Shown: positions 31,536-43,394, counted from the first letter of the stretch. The stretch is DNA of 46,590 nucleotides from Arthrobacter sp. (GCA_030146405.1 JASLBS010000054.1:1-46590); one strand, 5' to 3'. Notes: generated by a model from the letters alone, not told the origin. A program made the numbers and translations.

Positions 31536-33218
31536 TCAGCGGGCCCGTTGCACCCGCTGCTCGTCCCACACGGGCTCCTCTGTCTCGTACACCTTGCCGT
31601 CGGACCCGAAGACGAGGAAGCGGTCGAATCCACGGGCGAACCAGCGATCGTGCGTGACCGCCATGACCGACCCCTCGAAGGAGTCGATCGCACGCTCGAG
31701 CGCCTCTGCGGAGTGCAGGTCCAGGTTGTCGGTCGGCTCATCGAGCAGCAGGAGGGTGGCCCCCGAGAGCTCCAGCAGGAGGATCTGCAGGCGGGCCTGC
31801 TGCCCGCCCGAGAGCGAGTCGTAGGGCTGCTCCGCCTGCGATGCGAGGCCGTAGCGGTCCAGCACGGCGGACGCACCCTCCCGGCCCAGACCGGAACGGT
31901 GCTCGTCGCCACGGTGCAGGATGTCCACGAGGGTGCGCCCGAGGAGATCCGGACGGGAATGCGTCTGCGCGAAGAAGCCGGGGCGGATGCGCGCGCCGAG
32001 CTTCACCGAACCCTCGTGCGGCACGACGGCGATGTCGACGTCGGACACCGGCAGGTGTTCCTTGTCGGGGTCCGAGCCGCCCCCCGCCAGCAACCGCAGG
32101 AAATGCGACTTGCCCGAGCCGTTGGATCCCAGTACCCCGACCCGGTCCCCGAACCAGATCTCGGTACTGAAGGGCTTCATCAGACCCGTCAGCTCGAGCT
32201 TCTGGGCGACGACGGCGCGCTTGGCCGTGCGCCCTCCCCGCAGGCGCATCGAGACGTTCTGCTCGAGCGGGATCGCCTCGGGCGGGCCCGCCTCGAGGAA
32301 CTTCGCCAACCGCGTCTGCGCGGCGTGGTACCGGTTCGCCATGTCCGAGCGGAAAGCGGCCTTGTTCTTGTACATGTTGACGAGTTCCTTGAGCTTGAGA
32401 TGCTCCTCGTCCCAGCGTTTGCGCAACTCCTCGAACCGCGCGTTCCGGTCCTCACGGGCCTTCAGGTACGTCTGGAAGCCACCACCGTGGGTCCATGACG
32501 ACGCCCCGAGGACCCCGGGTTCGAGGGTCACGATCCGGGTGGCGGCATTGGCGAGCAGCTCGCGGTCGTGGCTGACGAACAACACCGACTTCTTCGATTC
32601 ACGGAGCTTCACCTCGAGCCAACGCTTGCCGGGTACGTCGAGGTAGTTGTCGGGCTCGTCGAGGAGCAGCAGTTCGTCCGGGCCGGAGAACAGCGCCTCG
32701 AGGACCAGCCGCTTCTGCTCGCCCCCGGAGAGCGACGACGCCGCCCGGTACTGCGCCTGGTCGAACGGAATGCCGAGGGCCGCCATGGTCACCTCGTCCC
32801 ACGTGGTCTCGAGTTCGTACCCGCCGGCGTCACCCCAGTCGGCGATGGCCTGGGCATAGGCCATCTGGGTGGGCTCGTCCTCGGTCTCCACCATGGCGAG
32901 CTCGGCGTCGTCCACCCGCTGTGCCGCCGCGGCGAGGACGGGAGGGGCCGCGGAGACGAGGAGGTCCCGCACACTCGTGCCGTCACGCACCTGCCCCACG
33001 AACTGTCGCATGATGCCCATGGAGCCGGAGCGGCTCACCGTGCCCTCGTCGGAGGCGATGTCGCCGGCGATGATCCGCAGGAGGGTGGTCTTGCCCGTGC
33101 CGTTCGGCCCGATCAGGGCTGTCTTGTGGCCGTCGCCGACCTTGAAGGCCACACCGTTGAGCAGCTGCCTGCCGTCGGAGAGGAAGTAGTCGATGCCGGT
33201 TACGTCGAGATGAGCCAC
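31536..33218 (-). CDS. ABC-F family ATPase
   Basis: The 560-residue protein has two ABC domains and no membrane segment. Domain 1 shows GPNGTGKTT, SSLSGGEQKRLVLEALFSGP and LLLLDEPDNYLDVPGKRW; the inter-domain linker (about 235-310) is long, helical and charged; domain 2 shows GSNGSGKSH, LSGGQQARLQILLLEL and LLLLDEPTDNLDLHSAE. ABC-F proteins act on the ribosome E-site, as translation factors or in antibiotic resistance; which applies here cannot be told. The GTG at 33218 (VAHLDVTGIDYFL) fits the family start. Divergent from the 33257 hydrolase with only 38 nt between. Confidence 0.95.
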   Translation of the reverse strand: MAHLDVTGIDYFLSDGRQLLNGVAFKVGDGHKTALIGPNGTGKTTLLRIIAGDIASDEGTVSRSGSMGIMRQFVGQVRDGTSVRDLLVSAAPPVLAAAAQRVDDAELAMVETEDEPTQMAYAQAIADWGDAGGYELETTWDEVTMAALGIPFDQAQYRAASSLSGGEQKRLVLEALFSGPDELLLLDEPDNYLDVPGKRWLEVKLRESKKSVLFVSHDRELLANAATRIVTLEPGVLGASSWTHGGGFQTYLKAREDRNARFEELRKRWDEEHLKLKELVNMYKNKAAFRSDMANRYHAAQTRLAKFLEAGPPEAIPLEQNVSMRLRGGRTAKRAVVAQKLELTGLMKPFSTEIWFGDRVGVLGSNGSGKSHFLRLLAGGGSDPDKEHLPVSDVDIAVVPHEGSVKLGARIRPGFFAQTHSRPDLLGRTLVDILHRGDEHRSGLGREGASAVLDRYGLASQAEQPYDSLSGGQQARLQILLLELSGATLLLLDEPTDNLDLHSAEALERAIDSFEGSVMAVTHDRWFARGFDRFLVFGSDGKVYETEEPVWDEQRVQRAR

Positions 33219-33256
33219 GAACCAAGTCTTCCACGGGCACACCGTAGACTTCGCGC

Positions 33257-34090
33257 ATGCTCTCGACCACCCTCAGTACCGTGCAGGTGAAGGGGCTCAC
33301 CCTGCGGGTACGGACGACGCCGGGGCCCACCTCCGGAAACCCGCCGTCGGCCCCGTACGTCCTCGTGCATGGTCTGGGCATGACCCACCGTTACCTCGAT
33401 CGTCTCCGTGAGGAACTCTCGGCGGACGCAGACGTCCACGCGGTGGATCTACCGGGCTTCGGACGCGACCCCCGGCCGGAGGTGCACCTCGGCGTCGAGG
33501 ACCAGGCAGCCCTGCTGCTCGAGGCCGTCGCGGCGCTCGGCCTCGGCTCCTGCACCCTCGTAGGGCACTCCATGGGTGTGCAGTTCGTCACCGAGGCAGC
33601 GGTGCAGCGCCCGGAGCTGGTGGACCGCCTGGTGCTGATCGGCCCGGTGGCCGACCGGCGGCGCCGCACGGTCCCGCAGCAGGCACTGATGCTGGGAACC
33701 GATTCCCTCCGCGAGAGTCCCTCCGCCAACTGGGCCGTGTTCACGGACTACCTCCTGACCGGGATCCCGTGGTACCTGCGCCAGTTGCGCGAGATGATGG
33801 AATACCCGCTGGAACGCACCGTGGAACGGGTCCACTGCGCCGTGCTGGTGCTGCGGGGGGACCGCGACCCGGTAGCGGGTGCTCCCTGGTGCAGGGAGCT
33901 GGCCGCACGGGCGCCGCAGGGCTCGTTCGTGGAGATCGAGGGCCAGCCGCACGTCGTCCAGCACTCGGCGGCGAGCGCCATCGCAGCGGAGATCATCGCG
34001 TTCCGTTCCTTCCCCCGGCGCAACGACGCACCGTTACTGCTCGAAGCTTCGGTCGGCTCAACGGGGGAGATTGAAGATCGACCGGCATAG
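33257..34090 (+). CDS. Alpha/beta hydrolase
   Basis: The 277-residue protein has the fold's landmarks: oxyanion loop VLVHGLGMTHRY (about 35-46), the strand VHAVDLPGFGRDPRP, nucleophile elbow GHSMG with Ser105, the catalytic acid in LRGDRDPVAG and the catalytic His in EGQPHVVQHS. Substrate is unknown. The C-terminal ~25 residues are polar and may be disordered. It precedes a MarR gene by 122 nt on the same strand, a common hydrolase-regulator arrangement. Confidence 0.93.
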   Translation: MLSTTLSTVQVKGLTLRVRTTPGPTSGNPPSAPYVLVHGLGMTHRYLDRLREELSADADVHAVDLPGFGRDPRPEVHLGVEDQAALLLEAVAALGLGSCTLVGHSMGVQFVTEAAVQRPELVDRLVLIGPVADRRRRTVPQQALMLGTDSLRESPSANWAVFTDYLLTGIPWYLRQLREMMEYPLERTVERVHCAVLVLRGDRDPVAGAPWCRELAARAPQGSFVEIEGQPHVVQHSAASAIAAEIIAFRSFPRRNDAPLLLEASVGSTGEIEDRPA

Positions 34091-34211
34091 TGGAGGAAGT
34101 ACGGCTGGTTCCGCCCCCTTCATCGAGGAGCCGGCTGTGACACCACGACGCCCCGCCGGTGCTGGTCCGCAGCACCGCCCGGGCGCCCCACTTCTTCGGG
34201 AGGAAGAATTC

Positions 34212-34652
34212 ATGTCCGACCTGCACGAGTGGTCCACCAGCCGCCTGCTCTCCACTGCCGCCCGGCTCGTCGACCACGCCTGGAACGAACGCCTCCTGAG
34301 CATCGGGATCACCCACGCCGGTCACACCACGCTCGGCGTCCTGGCCACGCAGGGCACCATGACGGGCTCCAAGGTCGCGCTCGCCGTACACGTGCAGGCC
34401 CAGACCATCGGCAAGACCCTCGAGAAGCTCGAGCGCGACGGCCTCATCTCCCGGATCCGTGACAGCGTGGATCGCCGCAGCCAGCGCATCACCATCACGG
34501 CCGCCGGCCTCGAGGCACTGACGAAGGCCGAGGACATCGGACGCACCCTGATGGTGGGGGAGGGGCTCGAGTCCCGCGAGCTGCGCACCCTGCTGAGCGG
34601 CATCGTCGGAGAACTAGCACCGCAGCGCCAGAAGCCGGCAGCCGCCGTCTGA
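34212..34652 (+). CDS. MarR-family transcriptional regulator (paralogue of 14495)
   Basis: The 146-residue protein matches the 14495 MarR along its length: WSTSRLLSTAARLVDHAWNE, HAGHTTLGVLATQGTMTG, recognition helix HVQAQTIGKTLEKLERDGLI and wing RIRDSVDRRSQRITIT. ATG is preceded by GGAGGAAG. I see no TAAGC-type element upstream of it. With near-identical recognition helices, the paralogue may bind the same sites; this is inference. Confidence 0.93.
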   Translation: MSDLHEWSTSRLLSTAARLVDHAWNERLLSIGITHAGHTTLGVLATQGTMTGSKVALAVHVQAQTIGKTLEKLERDGLISRIRDSVDRRSQRITITAAGLEALTKAEDIGRTLMVGEGLESRELRTLLSGIVGELAPQRQKPAAAV

Positions 34653-34803
34653 GCTCCTGATCCGCCGACGATCACGCGTCGACGGAGGAAGCCGCGGCGA
34701 AGGGAACGTAGGTGCCCGGCCCCACCGGCATGACGACGGCGGAGCCGATGTCCCACTGCACCGTCGTGTGGAGCCGTGCGCGCTCGCACCGCCCCTGGCC
34801 GGG
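34653..34803. other. Gap containing an open in-frame extension after the metF-like stop
   Basis: On the minus strand the frame after the metF-like TGA stays open for 44 codons to a TGA at 34672-34674. The translated text is protein-like (VQWDIGSAVVMPVGPG) but no family is recognised and chance is likely in high-GC DNA. No other feature is seen here. Confidence 0.3.
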
Positions 34804-35562
34804 TCAGCGGCCGGGGTCCACCAGGGAGGAGCCGGCAAGTCCTGCGAGGTCGTTGAAGCTGTAGACGTGCAGGCCCGCGTAGCCCGTGCCCTCGAGCGCG
34901 GAGATCAGCGGCACGGGATCGTAGGCTGCGCTCGAGAGGAGCTGCCGCATCGCCGAACCGGTGTCGGCACCACCGGCCGAGCGGCGGAGGAACCCGAGTG
35001 ACCGACCCACACCGATCCTGCCCGCGAGCGTGAGCAGCTTCGTCATGCGGACCGGACCGGGAACTCCGGCCCAGACGGGCAGCGCGACGCCGTCGGCCCG
35101 GAGCCGCGCCGGGAACTCCGCAAGAATCTCGGGTGAGAAGCACAGCTGGGTCACGCACCACGAGGCCAGCTCCTGCTTGGCGCGCAGGTCCCGCAGGAGC
35201 CCGTCCGGTGGCGTCCCGGGGTGTCCCTCCGGGTAGGCGGCGACGCCGAGCCGGAGGGCACCTTCGCCCAGTTCGGCGAGATCAGCCATGAGCGCACCGC
35301 TCCAGGCGTAGGGGCCGCCGGCTGTGGCGGCGTCACCCCCGATCACGAACACATCGGTGATCCCGGCGTCCCGGAAGCGGTCCACGTACCCGGAGAGCTC
35401 CCGCCTGCTCACCACGGACCGTGCGGCGAGGTGCGGGACGGCGGTGTACCCGGCGTCGGCCAGTTCCACCGCCGTGTCCACCGTTCTGCCGGGTCCGTGC
35501 TGCGGGAGACAGGTGACGGCCACCACGGCGGGCGCGGGAAGGTGCGTGCGGAGGCGCTGCAC
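34804..35562 (-). CDS. Methylenetetrahydrofolate reductase-like protein
   Basis: From GTG at 35562 the protein has 252 residues and MetF-type TIM-barrel motifs: VVAVTCLPQHGPGRTVD, AVPHLAARSVVSRREL, GITDVFVIGGDAATAGG, LGVAAYPEGHPGT, SWCVTQLCFSPEILAEF and GYAGLHVYSFN. MetF reduces methylene-THF to methyl-THF. The frame upstream still encodes a plausible first barrel strand (LPIRVEVIPAEG) but contains no ATG/GTG/TTG; the only possible initiator near the sdaA stop is a CTG at 35616. The protein is somewhat shorter and more divergent than canonical MetF. Last gene of the glycine-riboswitch operon. Confidence 0.8.
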   Translation of the reverse strand: MQRLRTHLPAPAVVAVTCLPQHGPGRTVDTAVELADAGYTAVPHLAARSVVSRRELSGYVDRFRDAGITDVFVIGGDAATAGGPYAWSGALMADLAELGEGALRLGVAAYPEGHPGTPPDGLLRDLRAKQELASWCVTQLCFSPEILAEFPARLRADGVALPVWAGVPGPVRMTKLLTLAGRIGVGRSLGFLRRSAGGADTGSAMRQLLSSAAYDPVPLISALEGTGYAGLHVYSFNDLAGLAGSSLVDPGR

Positions 35563-35617
35563 GAGCCCCTCGGCAGGAATGACCTCGACCCGGATCGGCA
35601 GGCCGGCGGCGTTCAGC

Positions 35618-36991
35618 TCAGCACTCCACCACGTTGAGGGCGAGCCCGCCGCGCGCGGTCTCCTTGTACTTGTCCATCATGTCGGCACCGGTGTCCCGCA
35701 TGGTCTTGATCGCGACGTCGAGCGACACGTGGTGCTGGCCGTCACCCCGCACGGCCATGCGGGCCGCCGTGATGGCCTTCATGGCGCCGACGGCATTGCG
35801 CTCGATGCAGGGAATCTGGACCAGCCCGCCCACCGGGTCGCAGGTGAGGCCGAGGTTGTGTTCGATACCGATCTCCGCGGCGTTCTCGACCTGCTCGGGA
35901 GTTCCGCCGAGTACCTCCGCGAGGGCGCCGGCTGCCATGGCGCACGCGGAGCCCACTTCGCCCTGGCACCCCACCTCCGCCCCGGAGATGGAGGCGTTCT
36001 TCTTGAACAGCGAGCCGATCGCCGTCGCCGCGAGGAGGAACCGCACCACGCCGTCGTCGTCCGCACCCGGGACGAAATCCACGTAGTACTTCAGGACGGC
36101 GGGGATGATGCCCGCGGCACCATTGGTGGGTGCGGTCACCACCCGGCCGCCCGCGGCGTTCTCCTCGTTCACCGCCAGCGCGAAGAGGGTCACCCACTCC
36201 ATGGTGCCAAGGCGGTCGTTCGGATCGTCCGCCTTCTCGAGGAGCTGCCGCTGGCGCTCCGCCCTGCGGCGGACGCTGAGCCCGCCGGGCAGGATCCCCC
36301 CGGTGGTGGTACCGCGGCGGATCGTGTCCTGCATGACGGACCAGATCTCGAGCAGGCCCGAGCGGACCTCCTCCTCGGTCCGCCAGGACAGCTCGTTGGC
36401 CAGCACGACGTCGGAGAAGGACCACCCGGTGGTCCTGCACACGTCCAGCAGCTGATCGGCGGTGTCGAAGGGATGGGAGACGGGAACGGGTGTCACCGCG
36501 GCCGTCTCGGAGCCGATCTGATCCTCATCCAGCACGAATCCGCCACCAACCGAGAAGTATTCCCGTTGCAGCATCTTCTCCCCAATCGCGTCATATGCCG
36601 AGAAGCGCATGCCATTGGTATGGTAGTCCAGGCGCTGGCGCCGGTGCAGGATCACATCGGTCGCGGGATCGAAGGTGATGCGGGAGCGCCCTGCGAGATT
36701 GAGGGAACGGAGCTCACCGATCGAGGCGACCCGGGCATCGGCGGAGGTGGGGTCCACGAGATGGGGCTGCTCGCCCTCCAGTCCCAGCAGCACCGCCTTC
36801 ACCGTGCCGTGGCCGTGACCGGTGACGCCGAGGGAACCGAAGAGATCGACCTGGACCCGCCGGACATCCTCCACCGGCACATCGGCAAGGAGCAGTTCCG
36901 TGAACAGGTAGGAAGCGGTCATCGGCCCGCCGGTGTGCGAACTGGAGGGGCCGATACCGATCTTGAACAGGTCGAACGCGCTGATGCTCAC
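35618..36991 (-). CDS. sdaA: L-serine ammonia-lyase, single-chain Fe-S type
   Basis: The 457-residue enzyme deaminates serine to pyruvate and ammonia with a [4Fe-4S] cluster. It starts MSISAFDLFKIGIGPSSSHT, the family signature; the beta domain is about 1-150 and the alpha domain about 185-455, with SGAEVGCQGEVGSACAMAAGAL, GIEHNLGLTCDPVGGLVQIPC and KETARGGLALNVVEC. The cysteines of these segments are the expected cluster ligands. Its GTG start overlaps the gcvT stop by four bases (GTGA), so the genes are coupled. Confidence 0.96.
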   Translation of the reverse strand: MSISAFDLFKIGIGPSSSHTGGPMTASYLFTELLLADVPVEDVRRVQVDLFGSLGVTGHGHGTVKAVLLGLEGEQPHLVDPTSADARVASIGELRSLNLAGRSRITFDPATDVILHRRQRLDYHTNGMRFSAYDAIGEKMLQREYFSVGGGFVLDEDQIGSETAAVTPVPVSHPFDTADQLLDVCRTTGWSFSDVVLANELSWRTEEEVRSGLLEIWSVMQDTIRRGTTTGGILPGGLSVRRRAERQRQLLEKADDPNDRLGTMEWVTLFALAVNEENAAGGRVVTAPTNGAAGIIPAVLKYYVDFVPGADDDGVVRFLLAATAIGSLFKKNASISGAEVGCQGEVGSACAMAAGALAEVLGGTPEQVENAAEIGIEHNLGLTCDPVGGLVQIPCIERNAVGAMKAITAARMAVRGDGQHHVSLDVAIKTMRDTGADMMDKYKETARGGLALNVVEC

Positions 36992-38121
36992 TGAGCGGTT
37001 CCTACCGGCTTGAGGCGCCGGTAGAACGGTGTGGGGATCACGGTGAAGGGCTCCGGCCGTCCACGGAGGTCCACCTGGACCTCCGTACCGGGAGCGGCAT
37101 GGCCGGCATCCACGTAGGCGAGCGCCACCGGGTAGCCGAGGGTGGGGCTGGGCAGCCCGGACGTCACCGTTCCCACCCGGACGCCGTCCACCAGGATGTC
37201 GTACCCTGCGCGTGCGGACCGCCGGCCGGCCGCGCGGAGACCCACGAGCCGGCGAGTGGGCTCGACTCCCTTGAGTGGTTCCAGCACGGAACGCCCTACG
37301 AAGTCCTCGGTCTTCTGGGTGCTGACCACGGGGCCGAGGCCCGCCTCGAACGGATTGGTGTCCAGGCCGAGCTCGTTCCCGTAGAGGGGCATGCCCGCCT
37401 CGAGCCGCAGTGAATCCCGCGCTGCGAGGCCACAGGGCAGCAGCCCGTGCGCGGCGCCCACCTCCAGTGCCGCGTCCCAGAGGCGAACGGCGACGTTGTT
37501 GCCCACGAAGATCTCGAAGCCGTCCTCGCCCGTGTACCCGGTGCGCGCGAGGAGCACGGGCACGTCGGCCAGTTCCATCTCCACGGCGGCGTAGTACTTG
37601 AGGTCCGTGATCCGGGCCGCGTCCTCCGGACGGGCCAGGCCGAGGAGTACCGCTTCTGCGGTGGGACCCTGGACGGCGATCAGCGCGGTGGTCTCCGACT
37701 GGTCCTCCACCGTCACGTCGAAGTCCTCGGCGCGGTTGCGCAGCTCCTCCGCCACGGCACCGGCGTTGGAGGCGTTGGGAACCACCAGGAAGGTGTCCTC
37801 GGCGAGGCGGTACGTGATGAGGTCGTCGATCACCCCGCCCTCGGCGTTGCAGATCAGGGAGTACTTCGCCTTGCCCACCGCGATCACCGCGAGATTGCTC
37901 ACCAGCGCGTAGTTGAGGAACTCGCCCGCCTGCGGTCCGCTGACGAGGACCTCTCCCATGTGGGAGAGGTCGAAGAGGCCGGCGGCCTTCCGCACCGTGT
38001 GGTGCTCCTCGAGCTCACTGCGGTACTTCAGGGGCATCTGCCAGCCGCCGAAGTCGGTGAAGGACGCCCCGTGCGCCTGGTGCTGGGTGTACAGGGCGGT
38101 GTGCTTGCTCTGCTCGCTCAT
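36988..38121 (-). CDS. gcvT: Glycine cleavage system T protein (aminomethyltransferase)
   Basis: The 377-residue T-protein transfers the methylene group from the H-protein arm to tetrahydrofolate, releasing ammonia. Motifs: GASFTDFGGWQMPLKY, GLFDLSHMGEV, QGPTAEAVL, ARTGYTGEDGFEIFV, LGLDTNPFEAGLGPVV and GTVTSGLPSPTLGYPVAL. ATG start; 13 nt after the gcvP stop. Part of gcvP-gcvT-sdaA. Confidence 0.97.
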   Translation of the reverse strand: MSEQSKHTALYTQHQAHGASFTDFGGWQMPLKYRSELEEHHTVRKAAGLFDLSHMGEVLVSGPQAGEFLNYALVSNLAVIAVGKAKYSLICNAEGGVIDDLITYRLAEDTFLVVPNASNAGAVAEELRNRAEDFDVTVEDQSETTALIAVQGPTAEAVLLGLARPEDAARITDLKYYAAVEMELADVPVLLARTGYTGEDGFEIFVGNNVAVRLWDAALEVGAAHGLLPCGLAARDSLRLEAGMPLYGNELGLDTNPFEAGLGPVVSTQKTEDFVGRSVLEPLKGVEPTRRLVGLRAAGRRSARAGYDILVDGVRVGTVTSGLPSPTLGYPVALAYVDAGHAAPGTEVQVDLRGRPEPFTVIPTPFYRRLKPVGTAQ

Positions 38122-38134
38122 GAACGGCGGATTC

Positions 38135-41011
<2,877 letters not shown>

Positions 41012-41061
41012 GGGAACTCCGTACGTCAGAAAGGGCGCGGGCGCGCAGGCCTTGGTCGGGT

Positions 41062-41262
41062 TCCTCCCCGCTCTGTAGGGGACCTGAGAGTTTCCGCAGG
41101 GCTCCGTGCCTGCTTGCACCGTCGGTGAGAGCCGGACCTGGCCCGGCACTGCTTTCCAGAGTTGCCTATCCGCAGCGGTACTGGGCCTGAGAGATTCCTG
41201 GGGAGGATTTGCTCCTACGGCGCCTGCCGGTTGTGCGTCAACGGCAGAACTCTCCCGCTGCA
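41062..41262 (-). promoter_or_regulatory. Tandem glycine riboswitch
   Basis: Read on the minus strand, aptamer 1 has GGGAGAGTTCTGCC (from about 41257), GCGCCGTAGGAGCAA (41209-41223) and CAGGAATCTCTCAGGC (about 41185-41200). Aptamer 2 has CTCACCGACGGTGCAAGCAG (about 41110-41129) and GGAAACTCTCAGG (about 41083-41096). These are conserved glycine-aptamer elements in tandem. A small CCCC/GGGG stem at 41065-41081 follows aptamer 2 and may be the expression platform. It precedes gcvP by about 50 nt, where glycine normally switches expression on. Confidence 0.92.
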
Positions 41263-41485
41263 GATCGATGGCGTATTCAATTGGGGTTCTACGGCGTGTG
41301 AGCCGTCCCACAGCTTACCGCGCGGTCAGCAGGCGTGGCAAAGGTGCCCGACCGTGGGGGTGAGAACAGTACCCCGTCGGGCCGTCTCCGGGGAGAGCGG
41401 TCCGAGGAGTCGGCCCCCTCGGACGCCTTGCCGGTCAGGCTGGGGCTAGCGTGGGGGAACGCCGTTCCCCAGACCCGGAGCAGAT
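41263..41485. promoter_or_regulatory. Divergent promoter region, gcvP operon and SGNH hydrolase gene
   Basis: Between the riboswitch and the 41486 gene I see no ORF or RNA of note; it should contain the two divergent promoters, but no confident -10/-35 pair is named. Confidence 0.35.
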
Positions 41486-42529
41486 ATGCCGATCCGCCGA
41501 TCCCGCCCTGTTGCAGTGGTCCTCGCCCTGGTGGCTGCACTGTGCCTCCCCGCTCCCGCTGCCACGGCGGCCGGAGAGTCCTACGTCGCGCTCGGTGACT
41601 CCTACTCCTCCGGCACGGGAACCCGCACCTACCTGGCGGACGGCTCCTCCTGTCAGCGCTCCGTCTACGCGTACCCGTCACTGATCGCGAGCGAGCGGAA
41701 CTACGAGCTCAACTTCCGCGCCTGCGCGGGTGCCACGGTACCCGACGTCGTCGCCACCCAGCTCGACGCCCTGACGCCGTCCACGGATTACGTCTCCCTC
41801 AGCGTCGGAGGCAACGACGCCGCCTTCGTATCGGTCCTGACCACGTGTGCGAGGCCTGCGTGGCTGAGCAATTGCCATCGGGCGATCGACCGCGCCCAGA
41901 CGATCATCAGGGAATCGTTGCCGGGAAGTCTCGCCTCGCTGTACGGGGAGATCCGGCTACGCGCGCCGCAGGCCTCCGTCACCATCGCCGGGTATCCGCG
42001 GATCTTCAGCGGGACGGACTGCAACTTCCTGACCTGGTTCTCAGCTGCGGAACAGTCCCGATTGAACGAGACGGCGGATCTGCTCAACAGCACGACGGCG
42101 GCTGCTGCCGCCGCGGCCGGTTTCAGCTTCCGGGATCCCACCGTGCCGTTCACCGGGCACGCCGTGTGCGACGAGGACGAGTGGCTGAACGGGCTCTCCT
42201 TCCCGGTCTCCAACTCCTACCACCCGAACCAGGCCGGGCACGCCGCCGGTTACACCCCCCTGCTCTCGTCGGCGCTGACGGGAAGCCAGGTCACCGTCAC
42301 GGCGGGCACCCTGCAGTCGGCCGAGGCCGCAGCACCCGCCCTGGCCCTCCAGCAGAGTGCGTACGCCGAGCGCGACGCCGGAATCCGCCCGGAGGAATTC
42401 GAACTGCCGGATCTCAAGAGCCCCGAAGCGCGCGCTGCCGCGGAGCGGGCAGGTGTGGACCTCTCGGACCCGGACAGCATCGATCGCGCGGACCGAGCGG
42501 CCGAAGCACTGCAGAACAGTTCGCGGTAG
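41486..42529 (+). CDS. Secreted SGNH/GDSL hydrolase
   Basis: The 347-residue protein has a Sec signal (basic start, hydrophobic core, PAATAAG at about 24-30). Catalytic blocks: GDSYSSGTG with nucleophile Ser39, the oxyanion Asn in SVGGNDAAF, and the Asp-His equivalent region ending NSYHPNQAGHAAGY. Four or more Cys suggest disulfides (SCQRS, RACAG, TTCARP, SNCHR). This matches Streptomyces-type extracellular lipase/esterases. The C-terminal ~80 residues, acidic and Ala-rich, go beyond the catalytic domain. Confidence 0.93.
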   Translation: MPIRRSRPVAVVLALVAALCLPAPAATAAGESYVALGDSYSSGTGTRTYLADGSSCQRSVYAYPSLIASERNYELNFRACAGATVPDVVATQLDALTPSTDYVSLSVGGNDAAFVSVLTTCARPAWLSNCHRAIDRAQTIIRESLPGSLASLYGEIRLRAPQASVTIAGYPRIFSGTDCNFLTWFSAAEQSRLNETADLLNSTTAAAAAAAGFSFRDPTVPFTGHAVCDEDEWLNGLSFPVSNSYHPNQAGHAAGYTPLLSSALTGSQVTVTAGTLQSAEAAAPALALQQSAYAERDAGIRPEEFELPDLKSPEARAAAERAGVDLSDPDSIDRADRAAEALQNSSR

Positions 42530-42668
42530 CACCGAACCACCACCGGGCTTCCCGAGTCACGTCCCGGAGTCACAATGCGGTTACGGGCGTTGATCGCTCC
42601 TGCTCGGCGTGCTTACGGTGGATCCGACGTCACAGCAGCATCCCGGCCACCACCCCGGAAGGACATGC

Positions 42669-43394
42669 ATGCGCGACCTCACCGCGCGCCGGCTCCGCAC
42701 CCTCGTCCACCTCATGGCGGAGCGGGGCGAGCACCGGCCACCCTGCAGGCCCGGCACACTCCTCGAGGAGGTCATCACGGCGGTACCCCGTACTCCGGGG
42801 AACCGCGACGAAGCCGGCCCCGAGCTCTTCCAGGAGTTGATCCAGGCGACCAACTCGATGGCGGACACCGGCCTGCTCACCAAGGACGACGCCGGGTGGT
42901 CACTCACCGCGTCGGGTCTGACCGCGGCCTCCTCGCCGTCCCGGCTGCGAGCCGCGTTGCACGGGGCGGACGCCGGCAGCCTTACCGGTGCACCCGCGAC
43001 GTCGGTGCAGCAGCCCTTCCCTTCCGCCCGGGAGGCTCCGGATCCACCCGGACGCACACCCCGGTCGGTAGGACTGGCCGGAGGTTTCCGACCCTCGGCC
43101 ACATCCGTCGGTACCGCCGGCCACCACTCGTGGACGGCAGCGCAACGCCGGCCCTGGGCAGCCGATGATCCTGCGCTCGAACTCTCCTACGACGGCGCCG
43201 CGGATGTCTGGTGCGGAACGCTCACCCTGCACCCCGGGCACTACGAGTACAAAGTGGTGGTCGATCGCTCCTGGCGGGAGAACTACGGCGTGCGGGGCAT
43301 GCGCAGCGGGCCGAACTTCACCCTCGACGTTCCGGTGGCGAGGGACGTGACCTTCATCTTCGATCATCTGACGAAGGTGCTGGTCCTCGGGTAG
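42669..43394 (+). CDS. Winged-helix-like protein fused to a pullulanase-type X25 module
   Basis: The 241-residue protein starts at the ATG with GGAAGGA upstream; a GTG 20 codons earlier is a weaker choice. Residues 1-90 are helical, ending in a wing-like GLLTKDDAGWSLTASGLTA. A Pro/Ser-rich linker (about 95-135) leads to a C-terminal domain (about 138-240) with HSWTAAQRRPWAADDPALEL, LTLHPGHYEYKVVVDRSW, RENYGVRGMRSGPNFTLDV and VTFIFDHLTK, the pattern of the X25 domain of pullulanases, which contributes to alpha-glucan binding. No catalytic domain is present. No signal peptide, so cytoplasmic. Possibly a glycogen- or glucan-responsive regulator. Confidence 0.75.
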   Translation: MRDLTARRLRTLVHLMAERGEHRPPCRPGTLLEEVITAVPRTPGNRDEAGPELFQELIQATNSMADTGLLTKDDAGWSLTASGLTAASSPSRLRAALHGADAGSLTGAPATSVQQPFPSAREAPDPPGRTPRSVGLAGGFRPSATSVGTAGHHSWTAAQRRPWAADDPALELSYDGAADVWCGTLTLHPGHYEYKVVVDRSWRENYGVRGMRSGPNFTLDVPVARDVTFIFDHLTKVLVLG

